Origin: an uncultured Eubacteriales bacterium | GTDB lineage: Bacteria; Bacillota; Clostridia; Oscillospirales; Acutalibacteraceae | Reading direction: 5' to 3' | NCBI GenBank assembly: GCA_900316925.1 | Contig: ONEU01000123.1 | Span: 1 to 8,828, forward strand | DNA length: 8,828 nucleotides | The notes under the pieces: model-generated | Told to the model about the DNA's origin: nothing | The model's input: the letters and a program-made list of their open reading frames with translations, nothing else | The model's database searches: none | Made by a program: the position numbers and the translations under genes | Shown here: positions 1 through 5,387 of the stretch, piece after piece | Numbering within the stretch: the stretch's first letter is position 1 | Layout: each line of letters opens with the position of its first letter

Positions 1-131
1 AAGGGAGCAAACAGTCGTTGGTGAATTGGGACCGGCAGCTTGCCGGCGCCGCCACGCCCCTTGACGGGGCGCTTGCTGGCTGTTTTTTCAGATTATTTGA
101 GTTCCGTTTTCTATCAAAGTACCCGTGCCTA
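1..131 (+). repeat. Left arm of inverted repeat flanking the gene block
   Basis: Positions 1-47 are identical to the reverse complement of 8742-8788. After a 33-nt insertion (48-80), positions 81-131 match the reverse complement of 8691-8741 at 47 of 51 bases. The differences are at 90, 104, 117 and 119. Similarity fades after 131. The arm contains the palindrome CCGGCA-GCT-TGCCGG (32-46) and a T6 run (83-88). Whether it extends to the left cannot be seen, because the window begins at its first base. No coding sequence is credible here. It may be one copy of a dispersed intergenic repeat or the end of an element. Confidence 0.9.
48..88 (+). terminator. Inward-facing intrinsic terminator in the left repeat arm
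   Basis: The 33-nt segment 48-80 folds on itself. CGCCCC (55-60) pairs with GGGGCG (66-71) around a TTGAC loop. The outer GCC(G) at 48-51 pairs with (T)GGC at 77-80, with small internal irregularities. It is followed by TG and six T residues (83-88), the usual form of a Rho-independent terminator reading rightward. It would stop transcription entering from a gene left of the window. A second hairpin (32-46) lies just upstream. Function is inferred from structure only. Confidence 0.65.
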
Positions 132-360
132 TTTTTTTCGGAATTATTATACACTAACGGCGTAGTCCCTACGCGACGGAAATCATTTTTGAAAAACCTT
201 GACGGAAAATCCCATGCAAATTCTTTGTCAACAGCTTGCTGCAAGGCTTGTCCCGCAGCGAATTTTGGAAAGGGGTCCGGGGAAAACCTTTTTTTCGCCA
301 GAAAAAGGTTTTCCCTGGGTAACTGGCAGGGAAAAATTGATTTCCGTTTCCCTACGCTTG
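132..360. other. Structured non-coding stretch upstream of gene 1
   Basis: No credible gene lies here, but the stretch is rich in symmetry. GCGTAG/CTACGC (160-165/169-174) is a 6-bp hairpin with a 3-nt loop. CGGAAATCA (177-185) recurs inverted as TGATTTCCG (338-346). TCCCTACGC occurs twice in direct orientation (166-174 and 349-357). A long hairpin sits at 277-318. The arrangement suggests a folded intergenic repeat unit, possibly a MITE-like sequence. There is no evidence of mobility. Confidence 0.5.
277..318. repeat. Long hairpin, 18-bp stem with 6-nt loop
   Basis: Positions 277-294 pair with 301-318 through CCGGGGAAAACC and GGTTTTCCCTGG separated by T and A runs. Two pairs, 279/316 and 294/301, are G-U in RNA. 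The loop is TCGCCA (295-300). No T-run follows on the + strand, so it is not a standard terminator for rightward transcription. It lies about 50 bp upstream of the -35 box of gene 1, so it is probably outside the mRNA of that promoter. It may act as a DNA-level structure or belong to a dispersed repeat. Confidence 0.75.
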
Positions 361-366
361 TGCAGG

Positions 367-395
367 TTGACTTTTTGGGGAGAGATTATTATAAT
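367..395 (+). promoter_or_regulatory. Sigma-A type promoter of gene 1
   Basis: The -35 box is TTGACT (367-372), 5 of 6 to consensus. The -10 box is TATAAT (390-395), a perfect match, and the spacer is exactly 17 bp. Transcription should begin near 402, giving a leader of about 110 nt before the ATG at 511. This is the best promoter in the window and suggests strong, possibly constitutive expression. No start site has been measured. Confidence 0.85.
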
Positions 396-413
396 GGAAG
401 GGTAGTGAAATGA

Positions 414-510
414 TCGGCAGAATATTTTGCCGGAGGGCTTAATAATAAGCAGATTTATAAACAGAAAGGAGATAACCGGTCACCCTCTTCGGAGGGGTCG
501 GTGAACAGAC
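414..510 (+). promoter_or_regulatory. Folded leader of gene 1 with hairpin between SD and start
   Basis: A first hairpin pairs CGGCA (415-419) with TGCCG (428-432). A strong Shine-Dalgarno AAAGGAG is at 465-471, but it is 39 nt from the ATG at 511. The gap holds a hairpin of about 11 bp (475-487 with 492-502, two single-base bulges). It is capped by C(UUCG)G, a family of unusually stable tetraloops. Folding would bring the upstream SD to about 11 unpaired nt from the ATG. A second SD-like GGAGGGG (491-497) lies mostly inside the stem and so would be masked. Either arrangement makes initiation structure-dependent. An in-frame TGA at 502 excludes a start further upstream. Confidence 0.6.
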
Positions 511-3210
511 ATGAAAATCAGAACCAGGCATTTTTCTCTCTATGCCGCGGTCATCATTGTGATGCTGATGACAGTATTTGTCATCCTTCAAGTGAGCTCC
601 GCGCAGGTATTAGCAGCCACAGAGGGACTTGCTGCCGCAGCCGGAAAGGCTGACAGTAATTCCTCTGTATTCACTCACCAGAGTATCACTCTCCAGGTGG
701 ATCACCGTACTCGTCTGCCGATATCGGATGATGACTATTCGTTTGTTACCTTCGAGGCGGATGATCCGGAAATCCTCTCGGTGGATTCCAATGGCTATGT
801 GACTGCCATGAAACAGGGTGTTGCTTCTGTTCTCGCCAAGGCCGGTAAAAGTATCATCGACTGCTGTGAGGTAAAGACATATCTTGCTCCGGAGTCGATC
901 AGCATCAGCAGAGTGGCAATCGAACTTGATCCCGGTGAGACCCAGCAGCTCATCTCAAGGGTTTATCCTACGGATACCATCTATGATGAGGTGAAATGGA
1001 CATCCAATGACCCGTCCATTGCCTCTGTGGAGAATGGCCTGGTCAGGGCGTACAAGGCCGGAAAAACCTATCTGACTGTGGAAAGTGTCAACGGCCTGCA
1101 GGCTTACTGCATTGTCATTGTCAGGCCATCCGTTCAGTCTGTCGATATTGTGAATAAATCGGTTTTACTGACTGTAGGCTCTACAATGGCGCTGAAAACC
1201 GATGTTCTGCCGGAAAACGCTGCCAATCGGGAGCTTACCTGGTCATCCGATACACCGAAGGTGGTAACGGTCAGCAATGACGGTATCATCCGTGCGGTTG
1301 CACCGGGTACCGCATTGGTGACGGCCCGTACCGCCAACCAGAAAAGCGACACGGTCAAGGTGACCGTTGAAAGCATGATTACTTCAATTGCACTGGATCA
1401 GCATTCCATGATCCTGGGACTGGGGGAGACCGCTGAGCTGCGGGCTGCCTATGCACCTGCAGATGCTACGAAAAATACATTATATTGGAAGAGCAGTGAC
1501 AACTCTGTGGTTACGGTTGAAAACGGAGTGGTGACCGCCAAAGGCGTCGGAAGGGCACAGGTCACCGTCGGTACCCTCAACGGAAAGACGTCCACCTGCG
1601 CCGTTGAGGTAAAAAAGGCACCTGAACTTGTGACGTTAGAGCCGAAACAGTTTGCAATCGGTGTGGGGGAGAATTTCCGTCTGAAAACCATCCTGCCCGA
1701 AAACAGCCATTCCCGCTCCATTACCTATCAGTCAAGCAATGAATCCGTGTGTACGGTCAGCGCCAATGGTACGCTGACGGGTAAGAAAACCGGATATACC
1801 ACCATCACCTGCACTCTGTATAACGGCGTGCAGACCTATGCACAGGTCTGGGTCAAGGCAGCGCCGACTGCAATTACGCTGGATCATACGTCTCTGGAGA
1901 TGAATGTAGGAGGGACAGCAAAGCTGGCGTCCTCGGTGGATGCGTCCCAGGCTTCCAGAATGAGGAATTTTACCACCAGTGATTCCTCTGTAGTAACCGT
2001 CACCTCGAAAGACGGCAACGGCTACCTGACTGCAAAGGGGCTGGGAACTGCAACCGTGACTGTCACCGCTTTCAACGGCGTGAAAACATCGTGTGTGGTG
2101 TCTGTGAGAAATCTGCCGTCATCTGTCAGTTTCAATTACTCATCAGTAGAGATTCCTGTGGACGGTTCCATGAAGCTGCTGCCGGTATTCCCCGAGAAAA
2201 CCTACAGCGCACAGCTTTCCTATGGCTCCAATAATCCCACTGTCTGCTCCATAGACGCCAACGGCATTATTACCGGCCATCAGGAGGGTACTGCGACGGT
2301 TACTGTCAGAACGTCCAACGGAAAGTATGGCTATTGCACCGTCAATGTGAAGAAGGGAGCATCCTCCATTATGCTGTATCTCAAAAACCGGGCTGTCCGT
2401 CCGGGCGAGAGCTTCAAGCTGTACTACTATACCAATGCCGGAGAAACTGCCTATGGTGTCACCTTTACTTCCGGTAACGATCATGTCTGCACGGTTGACA
2501 ACTATGGCAACGTCAAGGCACTGGCAATGGGAGTAACGGATGTGACAGTCAGCACCAGCAACGGCAAGATGTCATCCTGTCGTGTTGTTGTGACCAATGA
2601 TGCGTATATCCTGAACCAGGACTACGCCAACCGCGATCCCTTGTACAAGAACTTCCCCACGGTCTGTCAGTATCCCGAGCTTCCCACCGGCTGCGAGATC
2701 ACCGCTCTGACCATGGTGCTGAATTTCTACGACTTCTGTGTGGACAAGTGCACCCTGTCTGACGATTACCTCGAAAAGGGACCCGCCTGGAGTACGGATT
2801 TCCATGAGGCATTTGCGGGTGAGCCGAGAAGCACCTATTCCTACGGCTGCTATGCACCGGCAATCGAAAAGGCTGCCAACAAATATCTGATCGAGCAGGG
2901 TTCTTCCCTGAGAGCTAAGGAACTGAAGAACTTTGAATTTGACGATCTGTTCCACTTTACCGAGAATAATATTCCCGTACTGGTGTGGACGACCATCAAT
3001 CTGGCACAGGGCTATTATACAGCCAGCTGGGAGGCCAACGGTAAGACCGTGACCTGGTATGCCTGCGAGCATTGCATGGTACTGCTGGGCCAGGTCGGGG
3101 ATCTCGTCTATACGGGTGACCCCACCAACGGCAACATCACTGCATACGATAAGGAACTGTTCCGCAAACGCTACAAAGAATTGTTCAGTCAGTCTGTGGT
3201 GATCCAGTAA
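511..3210 (+). CDS. Secreted protein with eight BIG2 Ig-like repeats and C39-like cysteine peptidase domain
   Basis: The protein is 899 aa. Residues 1-36 form a signal peptide: basic KIRTR, a hydrophobic stretch at about 11-28, and a likely cleavage at LAA-T around 36. Eight bacterial Ig-like group 2 repeats of about 80 aa follow, at roughly 54-124, 126-206, 207-288, 289-370, 371-451, 452-535, 536-616 and 617-697. They share the pattern of SSD.SVVTV, NG.VTA...G and ATVTV..NGK. Residues 699-899 match the C39-like peptidase family (Peptidase_C39_2). The likely triad is Cys728 in PTGCEITAL, His854 in CEHCMV and Asp870 in GDPTNG. No LPXTG motif or C-terminal membrane anchor is visible, so it may be released or held by its repeats. 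BIG2 repeats usually serve as surface stalks or adhesion modules. The substrate is unknown. The gene has its own promoter and terminator, and the start is fixed by an upstream in-frame stop. Confidence 0.9.
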   Translation: MKIRTRHFSLYAAVIIVMLMTVFVILQVSSAQVLAATEGLAAAAGKADSNSSVFTHQSITLQVDHRTRLPISDDDYSFVTFEADDPEILSVDSNGYVTAMKQGVASVLAKAGKSIIDCCEVKTYLAPESISISRVAIELDPGETQQLISRVYPTDTIYDEVKWTSNDPSIASVENGLVRAYKAGKTYLTVESVNGLQAYCIVIVRPSVQSVDIVNKSVLLTVGSTMALKTDVLPENAANRELTWSSDTPKVVTVSNDGIIRAVAPGTALVTARTANQKSDTVKVTVESMITSIALDQHSMILGLGETAELRAAYAPADATKNTLYWKSSDNSVVTVENGVVTAKGVGRAQVTVGTLNGKTSTCAVEVKKAPELVTLEPKQFAIGVGENFRLKTILPENSHSRSITYQSSNESVCTVSANGTLTGKKTGYTTITCTLYNGVQTYAQVWVKAAPTAITLDHTSLEMNVGGTAKLASSVDASQASRMRNFTTSDSSVVTVTSKDGNGYLTAKGLGTATVTVTAFNGVKTSCVVSVRNLPSSVSFNYSSVEIPVDGSMKLLPVFPEKTYSAQLSYGSNNPTVCSIDANGIITGHQEGTATVTVRTSNGKYGYCTVNVKKGASSIMLYLKNRAVRPGESFKLYYYTNAGETAYGVTFTSGNDHVCTVDNYGNVKALAMGVTDVTVSTSNGKMSSCRVVVTNDAYILNQDYANRDPLYKNFPTVCQYPELPTGCEITALTMVLNFYDFCVDKCTLSDDYLEKGPAWSTDFHEAFAGEPRSTYSYGCYAPAIEKAANKYLIEQGSSLRAKELKNFEFDDLFHFTENNIPVLVWTTINLAQGYYTASWEANGKTVTWYACEHCMVLLGQVGDLVYTGDPTNGNITAYDKELFRKRYKELFSQSVVIQ

Positions 3211-3234
3211 GCAGAATACAACATGATTTTTCGG

Positions 3235-3271
3235 AACCTCTCATGGACCGTCAGGGTCTGTGAGAGGTTTT
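3235..3271 (+). terminator. Intrinsic terminator after gene 1
   Basis: AACCTCTCA (3235-3243) pairs with TGAGAGGTT (3261-3269). The stem continues inward through 3249/3255 with two G-U pairs, giving about 15 bp and a 5-nt loop (3250-3254). It begins 24 nt after the TAA of gene 1. The T-run is short (TTTT, 3268-3271). It should separate gene 1 from the downstream operon, perhaps with some read-through. Confidence 0.8.
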
Positions 3272-3303
3272 GTGCAGTTTGACGGTTTTGTGACTGAAAA
3301 AAT

Positions 3304-3333
3304 TTGACAAAAAAGTTTAAATCTCTCAATAAT
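3304..3333 (+). promoter_or_regulatory. Candidate promoter P1 of the M13/ABC operon
   Basis: The -35 box is a perfect TTGACA (3304-3309), followed by an 18-bp spacer and AATAAT (3328-3333), 5 of 6 to consensus. The surrounding DNA is AT-rich. The start would fall near 3340, giving a leader of about 70 nt. It lies just after the gene 1 terminator. Confidence 0.65.
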
Positions 3334-3338
3334 AAATA

Positions 3339-3367
3339 TTGAAACTGATATTTTTCTATGGTATCAT
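3339..3367 (+). promoter_or_regulatory. Candidate promoter P2 of the M13/ABC operon
   Basis: The -35 box is TTGAAA (3339-3344), the spacer is 17 bp, and the -10 box is TATCAT (3362-3367). Each box is 5 of 6 to consensus. A further -10-like TATACT lies at 3373-3378. P2 overlaps the region where P1 transcripts would begin, so the two may be tandem promoters, or only one may be used. Confidence 0.5.
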
Positions 3368-3379
3368 TAACCTATACTG

Positions 3380-3394
3380 TGACAAAAAATGTCA
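3380..3394 (+). promoter_or_regulatory. TGACA-N5-TGTCA palindrome, possible operator
   Basis: A perfect 5-5-5 inverted repeat lies just downstream of the P2 -10 box and directly before the Shine-Dalgarno of the M13 gene. Its left half is part of TGACAAAAAA (3380-3389). That 10-mer occurs identically at 3305-3314, overlapping the P1 -35 box, 75 bp upstream. A regulator site is possible. The weak AU-rich RNA stem is the alternative. Chance is plausible in AT-rich DNA. Confidence 0.3.
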
Positions 3395-3404
3395 AAGGAA
3401 GAGG
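3395..3404 (+). promoter_or_regulatory. Ribosome binding site fixing the M13 start at 3413
   Basis: AAGGAAGAGG sits 8 nt before the ATG at 3413. The in-frame ATG at 3389 lies upstream of this site and has only A-rich sequence before it. Starting at 3413 also puts the lipoprotein signal at the extreme N-terminus, as expected. Confidence 0.8.
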
Positions 3405-3412
3405 TGTTTGGT

Positions 3413-5383
3413 ATGCGAAAAAAATGGCTGTCGGGAATACTGGCGCTGTTGACGGCGGTATCATTTTCTGCCTGTAGTGCGGAAGAACCGGTGATGCCCG
3501 TCAGACAGACTCCGCGGGCGGAGCTGACGCGGCCGACGATCGGTGAGAACTACTACGGCTACGTTAATTTTGATTATCTGTCCAAAGGTCAGATCCCCTA
3601 TGACCAGAACAGCTACGGGACCATGAAATCAATGGAGGATAAGGTGAAAAAGATGGCCTCCGATGTCGTGGACAAATGTGTGAAGAATGAGTCCACCACA
3701 GATCCGATTGAACAGTGCATCCGTGAGTTATATCTGCAGTATTATGATGAAGAAGGAAGAGAGAAAGCCGGTATCGATGTGCTGATGCCGATAGTCGGCA
3801 TGATCGAAGCCTGTCAGACCACCGACGAATTGGTCGACGCCCTGGGCGTGATGTATCAGGAGTATGGTGTATCATCCTTTTTCCAGTTTACCGTCAGGCC
3901 GGATGATTATACCACCTCCATCCACCGTCTGACTTTATGCAATATGTATACCTGCGGCAATCTGAAGGAAAACTTCACCAAGACGGATGCGGGACCGGAG
4001 TCAATGGGTGAATACCTGGAGAGGGCCTTGAAGTATATGAAGGTGGAACCTTCAGAAGTCAAGAACAGGGTGCGGAAGACGGTGAGTCTGATCAATGAGA
4101 TCATGTTAGCGTCCATGGATTACGCGGACATGATGAATGTCAGGAACATTTATAATCTCTATTCACCGGAGAATTTTGAAAAGCTGTACAGTAATATTGA
4201 TACCAAGCGGCTGATGAAGGCGTTTGGTTATGAACCGGAAACCATGATCGTGTTCGATGTGGGACAGGCGGAAAAGATCAATGAGCTGTTCAAGAAGGAT
4301 AACCTCCGGATGCTGCAGGATTATGCGCTGCTCTGTCTGATGTTCGATTACAGCCAGTCCCTGCCGCCCTCCATGCAGAATGAAATTGCCAAAACAGACA
4401 AGGATGAACGTGATAAAAATGCAAAGTCGTACCTGTTCAGAGTAGTAGAGAATGAGTTGGGCGTGCTTTTTGGTCGCGAATACTTCACCGAAGAGGTAGA
4501 AGCTGCGGGCGTCAAATTGACAAATGATCTGAAGGAATCCTGTCGTGACCTGATACAGAAATCCGAACGGCTTGGTGCAGATTCCAAGAACAAATTCCTG
4601 AAAAAGCTGGATAATATCCGGTTTTTGATGGGATACAACAAGGATGCAAAGCTGGAATTTCAGCTGGTTCCCGCCGCACAGGGAGGTAATCCGCTGGTCA
4701 ATCATGTGATGATTAAAAAAGGGAAGGTGCAGGCGGATAAGGCAAAGCTTGGTCAGCCTGTGGACCGTGATACCTGGGGAATGTCGGCGCTTCAGGTCAA
4801 TGCGGTCTACAATCCGAGCCTCAATAATGTCACGATTCCCGCGATCATGTTCTGCAAACCGCTCTTTGACCCGGAAAAAAGTGAATACACCAATATGGGA
4901 CTGTTGGGATATGTGATTGCACACGAAATGCACCACGCTTTTGATTCCAACGGCTTCAAGTATAACGAGACAGGCCGTTTCAAGCCGGAATGGCTGTCCA
5001 AGACCGATCGGGACAAATTCCTGAAATTACAGGAGAAGGCAATCAACTATTATGACCATTATAAGCTGCTGGATGTATATCATGTAAACGGTGAACAAAC
5101 GCTGTCAGAGAACCTTGCCGATCTGGGTGCGGTACAATGTCTTGCCAATACCACCGATGATAAAGAAAATCTGCGGTTGATTTTTGAGGCTGTCGCCGTA
5201 CAGTGGGCTTCTCTGACAACGATCTCGGATGTGGTCATCACGATCATGGCAGAAATCCATAGTCCCGGTGAGGCCCGCGTGAACGCAGTCCTTGCATCTA
5301 TTGACAAATTCTACGATGCCTACGACATCAAGGAAACCGACAAGATGTATGTGGCTCCCGAAAACAGGATAAAGGTGTGGTGA
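3413..5383 (+). CDS. M13 family (neprilysin/PepO-like) zinc metallopeptidase, predicted lipoprotein
   Basis: The protein is 656 aa from the chosen ATG. A positively charged start (MRKKW), a hydrophobic stretch and SFSAC give a lipobox-like site with Cys21. The -3 residue is Phe, which is atypical. It is predicted to be tethered to the outer face of the membrane. The M13 N-terminal region starts near residue 40 (YYGYVN) and runs to about 420. The catalytic part holds NAVY (463-466), the zinc motif HEMHH (His504, Glu505, His508) and ENLAD (third ligand Glu566, Asp570). It also has His616 and Arg622, spaced six apart like His711 and Arg717 of neprilysin. The C-terminus ends in a Trp, as is usual for the family. 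M13 enzymes cut short peptides within a closed chamber, so peptides rather than intact proteins are the likely substrates. It is the first gene of an operon with an ABC permease 4 bp downstream. ENLADLGA replaces the more common final GG. Confidence 0.93.
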   Translation: MRKKWLSGILALLTAVSFSACSAEEPVMPVRQTPRAELTRPTIGENYYGYVNFDYLSKGQIPYDQNSYGTMKSMEDKVKKMASDVVDKCVKNESTTDPIEQCIRELYLQYYDEEGREKAGIDVLMPIVGMIEACQTTDELVDALGVMYQEYGVSSFFQFTVRPDDYTTSIHRLTLCNMYTCGNLKENFTKTDAGPESMGEYLERALKYMKVEPSEVKNRVRKTVSLINEIMLASMDYADMMNVRNIYNLYSPENFEKLYSNIDTKRLMKAFGYEPETMIVFDVGQAEKINELFKKDNLRMLQDYALLCLMFDYSQSLPPSMQNEIAKTDKDERDKNAKSYLFRVVENELGVLFGREYFTEEVEAAGVKLTNDLKESCRDLIQKSERLGADSKNKFLKKLDNIRFLMGYNKDAKLEFQLVPAAQGGNPLVNHVMIKKGKVQADKAKLGQPVDRDTWGMSALQVNAVYNPSLNNVTIPAIMFCKPLFDPEKSEYTNMGLLGYVIAHEMHHAFDSNGFKYNETGRFKPEWLSKTDRDKFLKLQEKAINYYDHYKLLDVYHVNGEQTLSENLADLGAVQCLANTTDDKENLRLIFEAVAVQWASLTTISDVVITIMAEIHSPGEARVNAVLASIDKFYDAYDIKETDKMYVAPENRIKVW

Positions 5384-5387
5384 TAAC

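Noticed and set aside
199..405. A 68-codon open frame with a TTG start on the + strand
   Set aside because: It overlaps the 18-bp stem hairpin and the promoter, lacks a convincing start signal and is probably chance.
18..413. A 131-codon open frame reading from a TTG on the + strand
   Set aside because: It runs through the repeat arm, a terminator hairpin, the long stem-loop and the promoter of gene 1. It has no ribosome binding site and low-complexity, Cys/Phe-rich content resembling no protein.
2572..3072. A 166-codon antisense frame within the C39 domain region
   Set aside because: It lies opposite a strongly supported gene, has no promoter or ribosome binding site, and its sequence shows no recognisable domain.
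3223..3282. A 19-codon peptide ORF between gene 1 and the M13 gene
   Set aside because: It spans the terminator stem of gene 1 and has no ribosome binding site, so its frame is a by-product of the hairpin.
3389..3412. Earlier M13 start adding eight residues
   Set aside because: No ribosome binding site precedes 3389, and the extension would place acidic residues before the lipoprotein signal.
4163..4936. A 257-codon antisense frame within the M13 gene
   Set aside because: It is long but mirrors the conserved M13 coding frame, including the zinc-motif region, and has no start signals of its own.
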